Assembly (NCBI RefSeq): GCF_900537085.1
Contig: NZ_UNRE01000006.1
Span: 346,050-410,049, forward strand
DNA: 64,000 nt
Source: Agarivorans sp. Alg241-V36
GTDB taxonomy: Bacteria; Pseudomonadota; Gammaproteobacteria; Enterobacterales; Celerinatantimonadaceae
Direction of reading: 5' to 3'
Both the position numbers and the translations under genes were made by a program. Of this stretch, positions 27,479-36,300 are shown piece by piece (within the stretch, counting starts at the first letter, position 1; each line of letters opens with the position of its first letter). The notes below the pieces were generated by a model. It made no database searches. It worked only from the letters and a program-made list of their open reading frames with translations, and was not told the origin of the DNA.

Positions 27479-28337
27479 GAAGTATTATGTTCCCGCACAA
27501 AGTATATGGCCAATTGTTGGCGCGGTGGGTTTATTCCTAATTGCGATGGGCGCGGGTTTTTCTGTTCAGCAAATGGGCAGTGAGCAAAGCTACGGCCTAT
27601 GGATATTGTCTTGCGGCTTTGTGGTGATAGTTACCATGATGTTTGGCTGGTTTGGCAATGTTATTCAAGAAAGCATGGATGGCTTATATAGCGCGCAAAT
27701 GGATCGCTCTTTTCGCCAAGGCATGAGCTGGTTTATTTTTTCTGAAGTAATGTTCTTTGGCGCATTTTTTGGTGCTCTATTCTACGCCAGAATGATTGCT
27801 GTGCCATGGCTTGGTGGTGCCGGTAACAATGAAATGACCGGCGCAGTGTTGTGGCCAGAGTTCACAGCTATGTGGCCGCTAGTGGAAACGCCCGGAGGAA
27901 CAACCACAAAGGCAATGGGGTGGTTCGGTTTACCATTGTTGAACACGGTAATACTGGTTATTTCGTCAGTGACTTTGCACTTTGCTCATGTGAGTTTGGA
28001 GAAAGATAAGCGCGGGCCACTTAAATTGTGGTTAGCCATTACCTTGGTGCTGGGTTTTGCCTTCCTGTTTTTCCAAATTGAAGAATACATTCATGCATAT
28101 CAGGAATTAGGTTTACGTCTTGATTCGGGCATCTATGGCAATACCTTTTTCTTACTCACTGGATTCCATGGCTTACACGTTACCTTGGGCGCCATCATGC
28201 TTACGGTGATGTTTTTGCGGGTACTAAAAGGTCACTTTACCGGTAAGAGTCACTTTGCCTTTATGGCCTCGAGTTGGTATTGGCACTTTGTAGACGTGGT
28301 GTGGTTGTGTCTGTTTATTTTTGTGTATGTGCTTTAG
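27462..28337 (+). CDS. coxC: Cytochrome c oxidase subunit III
   Basis: 291 residues from ATG 27462, preceded by GGAGAGGTGGGC. Seven membrane helices are expected; GMSWFIFSEVMFFGAFFGALFYAR and the closing FLLTGFHGLHVTLGA with SWYWHFVDVVWLCLFIFVYV are family hallmarks. A non-catalytic core subunit that stabilises subunit I and its oxygen channel. It overlaps ctaG upstream by 17 bases and, convergently, the DUF2909 gene by four bases. Confidence 0.96.
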   Translation: MTQPYEKYYVPAQSIWPIVGAVGLFLIAMGAGFSVQQMGSEQSYGLWILSCGFVVIVTMMFGWFGNVIQESMDGLYSAQMDRSFRQGMSWFIFSEVMFFGAFFGALFYARMIAVPWLGGAGNNEMTGAVLWPEFTAMWPLVETPGGTTTKAMGWFGLPLLNTVILVISSVTLHFAHVSLEKDKRGPLKLWLAITLVLGFAFLFFQIEEYIHAYQELGLRLDSGIYGNTFFLLTGFHGLHVTLGAIMLTVMFLRVLKGHFTGKSHFAFMASSWYWHFVDVVWLCLFIFVYVL

Positions 28338-28537
28338 TAAGGGCGTGGGTTGGGCTGAATAATGCCCAAAGCCATGGCGAGTAGAACCAATAGTATAAGC
28401 AACACGCTAAAGATTAAGCGTTTACCCAAATAATGGGTCATTGGTTTTTCTCCGCCCTTTAGCATTACCCGTAAAGCAAACAGCATGTTTACTACTACAA
28501 ACAAGATTAACGCGGTAATTAGCAGTTTTATGACCAT
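28334..28537 (-). CDS. DUF2909 twin-transmembrane protein
   Basis: 67 residues with two membrane helices (about 2-23 and 42-62) joined by a short loop containing GGEKPMTHYLGKRL, the layout of DUF2909 proteins found inside cox clusters of gammaproteobacteria. Function is unknown; a role in oxidase assembly is inferred only from location. It is the one gene of the cluster on the opposite strand. Its start overlaps the SURF1 start region by eight bases and its stop overlaps coxC. Confidence 0.8.
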   Translation of the reverse strand: MVIKLLITALILFVVVNMLFALRVMLKGGEKPMTHYLGKRLIFSVLLILLVLLAMALGIIQPNPRPY

Positions 28538-29258
28538 AACAAAGCTCTCTCAACAGGCTGATAAAAAAACAGTTTCTTACCGCTTGATACTGTTTGTTGT
28601 GCTTATGGTTGCGCTGATAGGGCTAATGGTCAAGCTTTCCTTGTGGCAATGGCAACGCAGTGAACAAAAACAGCAATTATTAGATCAATACCAGCAGCAA
28701 TCTTTGCAAGAAAGCAGTTTAGAGCAAGCGCTTCGCTCTGGTGTGCAGCCATTTCAGCTGGTGACGGTAAGCAGTATTACCGCTATGGGTAAGTACTTAT
28801 GGTTAGACAATAAAGTGAACGACGGTGTGGTGGGCTACGACGCTTATACACTGGCGAGCACTCCGCAAGGTAATGTATTGGTGCGCTTAGCTTGGCAGCC
28901 TGCTGGTTTAGACCGCAGTATTTTGCCCGAAGTGCTTAAGACTGATGCATTAGCAAAGCGTTTTCGAGTGAGAGAAATAAGTTTACCCGTGGTGCTAAAG
29001 CAAGAGCATTGGTTAGAAGAGTTACCCCTGGGCTTGCGAGTGCAGCAAATAAATATCGCCGCCTTGGCCGATTATTGGGGTATTGATTTACTGCCATTTG
29101 TATTAGATAGCCAGCTTGAGCATAGCTCGACGCAATTGGTTTCTATATCGCCGCAAAAGCACCAAGGCTACGCTTTGCAGTGGCTATTAATGGCCCTGGT
29201 TGCGGCTGGCTTAACTATTTATTTTTGCAAGCAAAACAGAAACAAGGAAGGTTTATGA
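28530..29258 (+). CDS. SURF1-family cytochrome oxidase assembly protein
   Basis: 242 residues from ATG 28530. The family layout is clear: an N-terminal membrane helix (VSYRLILFVVLMVALIGLMV), the conserved LSLWQWQRSEQKQQLL, a periplasmic domain containing GKYLWLDNK and GYDAYTLAS (usually GY.v.tPl) and VLVRLAWQPAG, then a C-terminal helix (LQWLLMALVAAGLTIYF). SURF1 helps insert haem a into subunit I. The Shine-Dalgarno sequence is weak, and the start overlaps a divergent gene, so the exact start is less certain. Its stop overlaps the next gene by four bases. Confidence 0.88.
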   Translation: MTITKLSQQADKKTVSYRLILFVVLMVALIGLMVKLSLWQWQRSEQKQQLLDQYQQQSLQESSLEQALRSGVQPFQLVTVSSITAMGKYLWLDNKVNDGVVGYDAYTLASTPQGNVLVRLAWQPAGLDRSILPEVLKTDALAKRFRVREISLPVVLKQEHWLEELPLGLRVQQINIAALADYWGIDLLPFVLDSQLEHSSTQLVSISPQKHQGYALQWLLMALVAAGLTIYFCKQNRNKEGL

Positions 29259-29758
29259 GAAGTCACCAAAAAACCATGTTGTTACTTGCTTCGGTATTTT
29301 TAGTGCCGCTTATTTTAGCTTGGGTGGTACTTAAAATGGGTTGGTATGAACCCGGTGCACTAAGTCATGGTGAGTGGTTCGAGCCGCCAATGCAGATAGA
29401 AAACTACCCAATTGGTAAGTGGTCGATCGCTCAAGTGATTGATGGCGACTGCTCACAAGCCTGTTTGCAACAACTGAGCAAACTCAATAATGCTTGGTTA
29501 GCCTTAGGCATAGCCAAACAGCAAACCCAAATGGTTGCTCTTATGTCTGGTGAGAAACTTGAACAGATAAACGATGGCCTTGAGCAAATGACGCTAGGAC
29601 AGGCTAATCAACAATTAGCTGATTACGACCAGCAGTGGTTGGTGGTAGACCCAACCGGTTGGGTGATTTTGAGTTACCAGCCCGCTCAAGGTGATGAGCA
29701 AGTTAAAGGGCTAATAACCGATTTGAAACGCTTAATCAAAAACTCGCGGTTTCAATAG
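29255..29758 (+). CDS. Membrane-anchored protein with CxxxC, oxidase-assembly associated
   Basis: 167 residues from ATG 29255, which follows AAGGAAGGTTT; it overlaps the SURF1 stop by four bases. One N-terminal membrane helix (about 9-29) precedes a periplasmic domain with a thioredoxin-like layout: WSIAQVIDGDCSQACLQQLSKLNNAWLALG, later WLVVDPTGWVILSY. The two cysteines in DCSQACL are spaced like those of Sco copper chaperones (CxxxC). It is a common small gene between SURF1 and ctaA in marine gammaproteobacteria. A role in CuA-site thiol or copper chemistry is inference. Confidence 0.75.
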   Translation: MRSHQKTMLLLASVFLVPLILAWVVLKMGWYEPGALSHGEWFEPPMQIENYPIGKWSIAQVIDGDCSQACLQQLSKLNNAWLALGIAKQQTQMVALMSGEKLEQINDGLEQMTLGQANQQLADYDQQWLVVDPTGWVILSYQPAQGDEQVKGLITDLKRLIKNSRFQ

Positions 29759-29774
29759 AGCCTAAGGACAGCAA

Positions 29775-30791
29775 ATGCAAAAGGGACTAATTGCAGCTAT
29801 TTTACTTGCCGTGGTGGTGATTGGCTTAGGTGCATTCACCCGTTTAACTGATGCTGGGCTGGGTTGTCCGGATTGGCCCGGTTGTTATGGGCAGCTAATG
29901 GTTCCTCAAAGTGAAGAACACATTCAACACGCGGCAAATGCCTATCCAGAACGGCCCTTAGAAACCCACAAAGCCTGGAATGAAATGATCCATCGTTATT
30001 TTGCAGGCACTTTGGGTTTACTGGTAGTGGCTTTAGCTGCTCTAGCATTTTGGCAAAAACAACATCGCTTTTTGGCATTGGCGTCGGTGCTATTGATTGG
30101 CTTTCAAGCCATATTAGGCATGCTAACGGTAACGCTGGGTTTAATGCCGATTGTGGTCATGGGTCACCTATTAGGTGGCTTTTCGATGCTGGCTTTGCTG
30201 TTCACTTGGTTGATGATTGCTAAACGACCTGTCGGTAAACCGCAGCGCAGTGGCCGTTGGCTCTGGCTGGGTTTATTGGTATTAGTGGTGCAAATCGCGC
30301 TGGGCGGTTGGACGTCGGCTAACTACTCGGCAATTTCTTGTCAGGGTTTACCGCTTTGTCATGAAGAGTGGCTGAGCTCTTATCAGTTAGAAGCGTTTGA
30401 TCCCTTGCCAGCAACTAGTGGCAATGATTACGAATTTGGGGTGCTAAGCCACGAGCAGCGTAAAACCATTCATGTTACCCACCGGATTTGGGGCGGGGTC
30501 ACAGCCATTTACCTATTCATTTTAGCCTTAAGTTACATCCAACGGCGACATAGTGATATGGAGCGGGGGCGTGCTTCTAGGTTGATCTTTGTATTGTTTA
30601 CCCAAGTTGGCTTGGGGGTTGCCAATGTGCTTTGGCAAGTTCCGCTGGCCATTGCGGTGGCGCATAACTTAGTTGCGGCCATGCTGCTGTTAAGTTTAAT
30701 CAGTTTAATCTTGGCTCACTATCAAGGTGGAGCTGTAGCAACATACCTTGAGGAAAAGGAGACGCATTATGGCGAAGTTGAACACGCTTAA
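29775..30791 (+). CDS. ctaA: Haem A synthase CtaA/Cox15
   Basis: 338 residues with eight membrane helices. The family opening [22 protein letters not shown], the haem-ligand histidines in [15 protein letters not shown], the [20 protein letters not shown] repeat and [12 protein letters not shown] are all seen. It oxidises the C8 methyl of haem O to a formyl group, producing haem A for subunit I. AAGGACAGCAA precedes the ATG. Its 3' end overlaps ctaB by 23 bases, so the two enzymes of the pathway are coupled. Confidence 0.95.
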   Translation: MQKGLIAAILLAVVVIGLGAFTRLTDAGLGCPDWPGCYGQLMVPQSEEHIQHAANAYPERPLETHKAWNEMIHRYFAGTLGLLVVALAALAFWQKQHRFLALASVLLIGFQAILGMLTVTLGLMPIVVMGHLLGGFSMLALLFTWLMIAKRPVGKPQRSGRWLWLGLLVLVVQIALGGWTSANYSAISCQGLPLCHEEWLSSYQLEAFDPLPATSGNDYEFGVLSHEQRKTIHVTHRIWGGVTAIYLFILALSYIQRRHSDMERGRASRLIFVLFTQVGLGVANVLWQVPLAIAVAHNLVAAMLLLSLISLILAHYQGGAVATYLEEKETHYGEVEHA

Positions 30792-31683
30792 TCCGCCAAG
30801 TTCATTGACTAAAGGGATTAATTGGCGAGCTTTATACAAGCTTACTAAGCCAAAGGTAGTGGCACTCATTGTACTTACTGCGGTAGTGGGAGCCTGCTTG
30901 GCTACGTCTGGCTTACCACCATGGCAGGCATTGCTGATAGGTAATCTAGGCATTGGCTTAATGGCAGGAGGTGCGGCAGCCTTCAATCATTATATAGATA
31001 GTGAAGCTGATGCAGCCATGGCGCGCACACACAAGCGCCCCTTGCCTACCGGTGCCATCGCTAATTGGCAGGCTTTGCTGTGGGCTTCGTTATTGTCTGT
31101 GGTGGGCTTTGCGATGCTGTATTGGTGGGTTAATCCGCTTACCGCTTGGCTAACTGCTGCCAGCTTAGTGGGCTACGCGGTGGTGTATACCCTTTGGTTA
31201 AAACGGGCAACCCCGCAAAATATTGTGATTGGTGGTTTGGCTGGTGCGATGCCGCCACTGCTGGGCTGGACGGCCGTAAATAACGCCATATCGGCTGAAC
31301 CCTTGTTGCTGGTAATGCTGATTTTCACTTGGACACCACCACACTTTTGGGCTTTAGCTATTGCTCGACGTGATGATTACGCCAAGGTTAATATTCCAAT
31401 GTTGCCGGTTACTCACGGCATTACCTTTACTAAAAAACTGATCCTGCTGTATTCCTTGCTGCTATTTGCAGTAGCTTGGTTGCCCTTTTTAGTTGGCATG
31501 AGCGGCGTAGTTTATTTGGTATTGAGTTGTGCGCTTAACTTGCGTTTTATGCACTTGGCCTGGCGACTGTATAAGGGAGATAATCAGCGAGACGCAATGC
31601 GTTTATTTGCCTTCTCGATAGTGTATTTGATGCTGCTGTTTGTTGCCCTGTTGGCTGACCACTGGTTATTTGCTTTACTGTAG
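30769..31683 (+). CDS. ctaB: Protohaem IX farnesyltransferase (haem O synthase)
   Basis: 304 residues from ATG 30769, with AAGGAG eight bases upstream inside ctaA; the frame from 30748 is not needed. A UbiA-superfamily membrane prenyltransferase: [17 protein letters not shown], the Asp-rich [23 protein letters not shown], and [29 protein letters not shown] are the haem O synthase signatures. It adds farnesyl to haem B, upstream of CtaA. It ends the oxidase cluster. Confidence 0.95.
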   Translation: MAKLNTLNPPSSLTKGINWRALYKLTKPKVVALIVLTAVVGACLATSGLPPWQALLIGNLGIGLMAGGAAAFNHYIDSEADAAMARTHKRPLPTGAIANWQALLWASLLSVVGFAMLYWWVNPLTAWLTAASLVGYAVVYTLWLKRATPQNIVIGGLAGAMPPLLGWTAVNNAISAEPLLLVMLIFTWTPPHFWALAIARRDDYAKVNIPMLPVTHGITFTKKLILLYSLLLFAVAWLPFLVGMSGVVYLVLSCALNLRFMHLAWRLYKGDNQRDAMRLFAFSIVYLMLLFVALLADHWLFALL

Positions 31684-31712
31684 GCTCTAAGCCTATCGCC
31701 CTCAAGGCTTGC

Positions 31713-31741
31713 CGAGAGTGTAACTAACTCTTACACTCTCG
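31713..31741. terminator. Hairpin after ctaB
   Basis: An 11-bp perfect stem (CGAGAGTGTAA / TTACACTCTCG) with a 7-base loop lies between ctaB and the MATE gene. There is no adjacent T-run, so it is a weak or factor-assisted terminator. Confidence 0.5.
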
Positions 31742-31766
31742 CTATCGCCTGCTTAATTTTCCTTTC

Positions 31767-33098
31767 ATGTCTGTTTCGCGTTTTTCTGCCATTGCGGCTA
31801 TTGCCGTGCCAATGATTTTATCCAATATTACTATCCCCTTATTAGGGCTGGTGGATACTGCTGTCATTGGTCATTTAGATCATGCTTATTACCTTGGTGG
31901 TGTTGCCTTAGGCTCAATGATGATTAGCTTAGTGTACTGGCTATGTGGCTTTTTACGCATGTCTACCACTGGCCTGAGCGCTCAAGCTTTTGGCGCAAAC
32001 GATCAGCAAGCTTTGCAGAGAGTGGGATTTAATTCTGCCTGCATTGCGGTAACTATTGGCTTGGCATTGCTGCTGTTAAAACAGCCAATATTACAGCTAG
32101 GATTGTCTTTGGCGGGCGGCAGTGAACAAGTTCAGTATTATGCGGCTGAGTACTTTTCTACCCGCATTTGGGGCGCGCCTGCTGCATTGCTTAATTTGGT
32201 GTTACTGGGTTGGTTGCTGGGTATGCAAAATGCTCGCGCGCCGATGTTACTGCTGATCGTTGCCAATACCACTAACATTGCCTTGGATGTATTGTTTGTA
32301 GTGGGCTTAGATTGGAAAGTGCAGGGTGCAGCCTTAGCCAGCGTAATTGCCGATTACTTTTCTTTGCTGGTGGGTTTAGCCTTGTGTCGCAAGCAATTTT
32401 TAGCGCGTTTTGCTGCTTTACCTTCACTTCAGGATTGCTGGGCCGATTTTAACCGCGAGCACCTAGCGGGATTGTTTTCCTTAAGCCGAGACATTTTTTT
32501 ACGCTCGCTTGCCTTACAAGCTTGCTTTGCTTTTATTACCTTTCAAGGCTCCCGTTTGGGTGACAACATTGTAGCGGCTAATGCGGTGTTGCTTAACTTT
32601 TTGATGTTTGTCTCTTTCGCGCTAGACGGTTTAGCTTACGCTGTAGAAGCCCTCGCCGGTAAAGCAAAAGGGAGGAATGACCGCGGCTTATTTGTTGAAA
32701 CCATTAAGCAATGTTTGCTGTTAGCGCTGGTGGCTGGCATTGGTTTTAGTTTGCTATTTGGTGTATTTGGCTCGCAATTAGTGGCCTTACTTACCGACAT
32801 ACCTGAGATTCGCAGCACTGCCGGTAGCTATCTTAATTGGATGATTTTGCTGCCTTTGGTATCGGTATGGTGCTTTATCTTAGATGGGGTTTTTATCGCT
32901 ACTTCCGAAGGGCGGATTATGCGTAACTCGATGCTGTTGGCCAGTTTTGCTGGTTTCTTTCCGCTTTGGTGGCTTACGCAAAGTTGGGGAAACCACGCCT
33001 TATGGCTAGCAATGTGCGGTTTTATGGCGATTAGAGGTTTAAGCCTAGGCTGGATTTATTACCAAGCCTTAAGCCAACAGCGTTGGTTTAAGGCTTAG
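31767..33098 (+). CDS. dinF: MATE-family efflux transporter, DinF type
   Basis: 443 residues with twelve hydrophobic segments. The opening IAAIAVPMILSNITIPLLGLVDTAVIGHL and the LRMSTTGLSAQAFGANDQQA loop are typical of the DinF branch of MATE Na+/H+-coupled exporters. E. coli dinF is next to lexA and SOS-regulated; here it lies 8 kb away with the cox cluster in between, and I see no SOS box before it. No clear Shine-Dalgarno sequence precedes the ATG. Substrates are unknown, probably cationic or oxidised toxic compounds. Confidence 0.88.
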   Translation: MSVSRFSAIAAIAVPMILSNITIPLLGLVDTAVIGHLDHAYYLGGVALGSMMISLVYWLCGFLRMSTTGLSAQAFGANDQQALQRVGFNSACIAVTIGLALLLLKQPILQLGLSLAGGSEQVQYYAAEYFSTRIWGAPAALLNLVLLGWLLGMQNARAPMLLLIVANTTNIALDVLFVVGLDWKVQGAALASVIADYFSLLVGLALCRKQFLARFAALPSLQDCWADFNREHLAGLFSLSRDIFLRSLALQACFAFITFQGSRLGDNIVAANAVLLNFLMFVSFALDGLAYAVEALAGKAKGRNDRGLFVETIKQCLLLALVAGIGFSLLFGVFGSQLVALLTDIPEIRSTAGSYLNWMILLPLVSVWCFILDGVFIATSEGRIMRNSMLLASFAGFFPLWWLTQSWGNHALWLAMCGFMAIRGLSLGWIYYQALSQQRWFKA

Positions 33099-33118
33099 CA
33101 CTTATCACTTAGAGCTAC

Positions 33119-33583
33119 CTACACGCCGTCTACGTAACCTAGTTGACGCCAAGCTTCATAAACAAATACCGATACGGCATTTGATAAATTCATGCTGCGG
33201 CTGTCTGCTAACATTGGAATTCGTAGGCGGTATTGACCATCAATCTCATTGAGTACTTCGTCCGGCAAGCCACGGGTTTCTGGGCCAAACATTAAGTAAT
33301 CACCTGACTCAAAAGCAAAGTCACTATGAAAGCCGCTACCTTTGGTAGTGCAAGCAAGCAGGCGTTTGGGCTGCTCGCTGTCTAAAAAAGCTTGGTAGTC
33401 GGCGTGGCGTTTCACCTCGGCAAACTCGTGGTAATCCAAGCCAGCACGTTTTACTTTTTTATCATCCCAAGCGAAACCTAAAGGCTCGATAAGATGTAAG
33501 TTACAACCGCTGTTCGCCGCTAAACGGATAATTGCGCCGGTGTTTTGCGGTATTTCTGGTTGGTATAGCACAATGTTAATCAT
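33119..33583 (-). CDS. trmL: tRNA (cytidine(34)-2'-O)-methyltransferase TrmL
   Basis: 154 residues, the usual size of this minimal SPOUT methyltransferase. The opening [24 protein letters not shown], the GLDYHEF and FGPETRGLP motifs and the trefoil-knot end [26 protein letters not shown] are very conserved. It methylates the wobble ribose of tRNA-Leu (CAA and UAA anticodons). It converges on dinF and lies just downstream of cpxA. Confidence 0.95.
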   Translation of the reverse strand: MINIVLYQPEIPQNTGAIIRLAANSGCNLHLIEPLGFAWDDKKVKRAGLDYHEFAEVKRHADYQAFLDSEQPKRLLACTTKGSGFHSDFAFESGDYLMFGPETRGLPDEVLNEIDGQYRLRIPMLADSRSMNLSNAVSVFVYEAWRQLGYVDGV

Positions 33584-33610
33584 GATTAATCCAAGTGGCT
33601 GCGAAAAGCG

Positions 33611-34945
33611 CTATTGTAGTGGCAAGCGCAGGCTAACTTCTAGCCCTTTAAGTGAATGATTGCTGGCACTGATGCTGCCGCCGTGTTGGCGAATCGCTGA
33701 TTCGGCAATTGCCAAACCTAAACCTACCCCGCCGCTATCGCGATCGCGGGCTTCTCCACTGCGATAAAACGGGCGGAAAATGCTGTTGAGCTCGGCTTCT
33801 GGAAGACCTGGGCCATCATCTCTAATCACCAGCGTTAAGGTACTGCCTTGCACTGTGGCACTTAAGGTAACCTGCTGTTCCGCATATTTGAGCGCATTAC
33901 GGCAAACGTTCTCCAAAGCGGAGGCAAGCAATTCTGGGTAGCACACCACACTTAGTTGCTGAGGGTAGTTGGCGCTAAACTGCTTATTAAGTTGTTCGGC
34001 TTCAAACTCACAGTCGCTGACTAAATCTTCCATGAGTTCTTGCAAGGTCATTTTTTGTTGCTTGGCATTTACCTGCATGCGCGATAGCGACAAAAGTGCA
34101 TCTATCATTTCTGCTAGTCGCTGGGATTCACGTTCAATACGGGCGATCTCCGGCGTGGTTTGTTGGCGTTTTTTGTGCAGCGCCAAAGCCATATTTAAAC
34201 GGGTAAGTGGCGACCGTAATTCGTGGGAAATATCGCTAAGTAAACGTTGTTGATTATTAATGGCTTGGTTGAGCGTATCTACCATACGTTGCAAGCTGTC
34301 TGACAGTTGACCAACTTCATCACCACGATGGATCTCGGGTAGTTGAGTATCTAAATACCCCAGCGAAACCTTATTTGCCGCAGACTGCAGTTTTTTTAAT
34401 GGCCTAACAATGTGACGAGTAAGCAGAAAACAGAGGGCTAAACTTAAGCCTATTGCCACTAGCGATAAGAACAACGGCGATACACCAAAGTTACGTATGG
34501 CGTGGCGCTGCTCTGGGTTGCTACGACGCTCTGCGTAGAGTAGGTAGTCTTGGTTATTGATGGTAAGCGCTTGTGGGCCTATAAGAATACGCTTCTTGTC
34601 GAGCATGATGCGTGGGTCGTCGAGCTTGTCGTGGTTAACAATAAAGCGGCGCATACCACGGCTAAGCTCGTCATGGTTTACTACCTCACCATCACTGTTA
34701 ACCAGGAAGGGTTTACCAAAGCGTGATTTAATATGTGGCTCAACGCGTGGGCTAAGCATGCGTTGAGGATTGCGCTCAATACGCTGAGCAAACTCTTGTA
34801 AGTTTTTCACCGCCCACTTAGGTGCTTTAAAGTTATCTTCGCTGAGCATTCTAGATAGGTTAATGGACACAAAGGCAGTGACCAGCAATATCATCCAAAA
34901 TGAGATGAAGATTTTTACAAAGAGATTGTTGATTAAGCGCTTCAT
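33611..34945 (-). CDS. cpxA: Envelope-stress sensor histidine kinase CpxA
   Basis: 444 residues from the ATG at 34945, two bases past the cpxR stop; the frame to 34963 would overlap cpxR. It has two membrane helices flanking a periplasmic sensor domain (about 30-155), a HAMP domain, the H-box DISHELRSPLTRLNMALAL, then N, G1 and G2 boxes (ENVCRNALKYAEQQV, IRDDGPGLPE, GGVGLGLAIAESAIRQHGG). It phosphorylates CpxR on envelope protein misfolding. Gene order cpxRA facing cpxP identifies it. Confidence 0.93.
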   Translation of the reverse strand: MKRLINNLFVKIFISFWMILLVTAFVSINLSRMLSEDNFKAPKWAVKNLQEFAQRIERNPQRMLSPRVEPHIKSRFGKPFLVNSDGEVVNHDELSRGMRRFIVNHDKLDDPRIMLDKKRILIGPQALTINNQDYLLYAERRSNPEQRHAIRNFGVSPLFLSLVAIGLSLALCFLLTRHIVRPLKKLQSAANKVSLGYLDTQLPEIHRGDEVGQLSDSLQRMVDTLNQAINNQQRLLSDISHELRSPLTRLNMALALHKKRQQTTPEIARIERESQRLAEMIDALLSLSRMQVNAKQQKMTLQELMEDLVSDCEFEAEQLNKQFSANYPQQLSVVCYPELLASALENVCRNALKYAEQQVTLSATVQGSTLTLVIRDDGPGLPEAELNSIFRPFYRSGEARDRDSGGVGLGLAIAESAIRQHGGSISASNHSLKGLEVSLRLPLQ

Positions 34946-34947
34946 TA

Positions 34948-35634
34948 TTACCACTCTAGCCACATGTAGCCCTTGCCTCTCACGGTTTTTATCCGTGGAA
35001 GCTGGTCTTTTCTAGCCGGTATTTTTTTACGTAAATTACTAATGTGCATATCTAAGCTGCGGTCAAAGGCTTGCAGGCGTTTACCTAACACCTTTTGATT
35101 TAGGCTGTCTTTTTCCAATAGCTTGCCTGGCTGTTCAAGCAAGTGTTGTAGCAATAACAGCTCGGTACTGGTGAGCTCTAACTCTTGCTCGTCGCAGTGC
35201 ACTTGCTGCTTAGCAACCGAGAGGCATAAGTCTTGGTGGCAAATCAAATCTTGCTTGGGATCTGTGGCTTGGCTGCTTTGCGTACGGCGCAAAATCGCTC
35301 TTATGCGCGCTAGCAATTCTCGCTCGCTAAAAGGTTTAGCTAAGTAATCGTCGGCGCCTAACTCTAAACCCAGCACGCGATCTATTTCATCACCTTTGGC
35401 GGTAAGCATTAATACCGGTTGCTGGTTGTCTTTGCGTAATTCTTTTAATACTTCAAAACCATTTTTGCCTGGCATCATTACGTCGAGCAGTACTAAGTCG
35501 TAGCGCTTTTCGGCTAGCTTGGCTAAGCCGCTTAAACCGTCGTTGCATACCTCACAACTAAATCCTTCTAGTTCTAAGAGTTCGCCGAGTAACTCGGTCA
35601 GTTCTTTGTCGTCATCTATAAGTAGTAAATCCAC
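34948..35634 (-). CDS. cpxR: Response regulator CpxR
   Basis: 228 residues from a GTG start. The receiver domain shows the acidic pocket IDDDKEL, the phospho-acceptor aspartate in LVLLDVMMPGKNG, and Thr/Lys in LTAKGDE and YLAKPF. The OmpR-type winged helix follows (ELTSTELLLLQHLLEQPG and VLGKRLQAFDRSLDMHISNLRKKI, close to E. coli CpxR). It controls envelope-stress genes. A perfect CpxR box lies 77 bases upstream, in the region shared with cpxP, implying autoregulation. Confidence 0.95.
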   Translation of the reverse strand: MDLLLIDDDKELTELLGELLELEGFSCEVCNDGLSGLAKLAEKRYDLVLLDVMMPGKNGFEVLKELRKDNQQPVLMLTAKGDEIDRVLGLELGADDYLAKPFSERELLARIRAILRRTQSSQATDPKQDLICHQDLCLSVAKQQVHCDEQELELTSTELLLLQHLLEQPGKLLEKDSLNQKVLGKRLQAFDRSLDMHISNLRKKIPARKDQLPRIKTVRGKGYMWLEW

Positions 35635-35710
35635 TGGGCGATTCTCTATTCAACATCAATAAGCAAATTGTACAAAACTCACAGCGCTTTGCCGTGCTTA
35701 ATGTTCGGCT

Positions 35711-35725
35711 TTTACATAGCTTTAC
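35711..35725 (-). promoter_or_regulatory. CpxR-binding box between cpxR and cpxP
   Basis: On the minus strand the site reads GTAAAGCTATGTAAA, an exact GTAAA-N5-GTAAA direct repeat, the CpxR consensus. It lies between the divergent cpxRA and cpxP genes and can serve both. Confidence 0.9.
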
Positions 35726-35794
35726 ACTTTGCTGCGGTTAGTTTGCATTGGCTTTTGTAGACTACAAATGACCGAACAGACCTGAGGAAAGAAA

Positions 35795-36250
35795 ATGAAA
35801 AAGTTACTAGTTACTGCCCTTGTTGGCGCACTTGTTGTTGCCCCTGTAGCCTTTGCCGCTAAATCTAATAGTGAAGGTAAGAATCGCGGCGGCCATCCAG
35901 CTATGAAAATGATGAAGCAGCTAGACTTAAGTGATGAGCAAAAAGCTCAAGTAAAAGAGATTATGCAACAGCATAAACCTAAGGCAGATCAAGAGCAGCG
36001 CCAAGCGATGTACCAACAACGCATGGAAATTATCACTGCTGCCAGCTTTGACCAAGAAGCGGCACAGGCCTTAATTGATATTCAACAAGCTAAGCTTCAA
36101 ACTCGTATGCTAAATATGTTGCAAGCTCAGCAGCAAATCTATCAAGTACTAACGCCTGAGCAACAGCAGAAATACCAAGAGATAAGCGCTAAAAAGATGG
36201 AAAAACAGCAAAAGCGTATGCAGAAGGGCGATAAAAAAGCTCAACTTTAA
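35795..36250 (+). CDS. cpxP: Periplasmic CpxP/Spy-family protein
   Basis: 151 residues: a signal peptide (about 1-21, cut after AFA), then an all-helical, glutamine-rich domain with the two family LTxxQ-type motifs LDLSDEQKAQVKEIM and LTPEQQQKYQEI. CpxP binds CpxA and holds it inactive, and aids clearance of misfolded envelope proteins. GAGGAAAGAAA precedes the ATG. The CpxR box upstream places it under the system it inhibits. Confidence 0.92.
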   Translation: MKKLLVTALVGALVVAPVAFAAKSNSEGKNRGGHPAMKMMKQLDLSDEQKAQVKEIMQQHKPKADQEQRQAMYQQRMEIITAASFDQEAAQALIDIQQAKLQTRMLNMLQAQQQIYQVLTPEQQQKYQEISAKKMEKQQKRMQKGDKKAQL

Positions 36251-36267
36251 CATGCACTAAACGTTAT

Positions 36268-36300
36268 ACTTTACAAAACCTTCCAAAGAATTTGTAAAGT
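36268..36300 (+). promoter_or_regulatory. Inverted repeat over the fieF start
   Basis: ACTTTACAAA (36268-36277) and TTTGTAAAGT (36291-36300) form a perfect 10-bp stem with a 13-base loop. The right arm covers the first two bases of the fieF GTG and the bases where a Shine-Dalgarno sequence would lie, so folding would hide the start from ribosomes. Confidence 0.55.

Noticed and set aside
28485..28529. Upstream extension of SURF1 (15 codons)
   Set aside because: It would be wholly antisense to the DUF2909 N-terminus and aligns to nothing in the SURF1 family.
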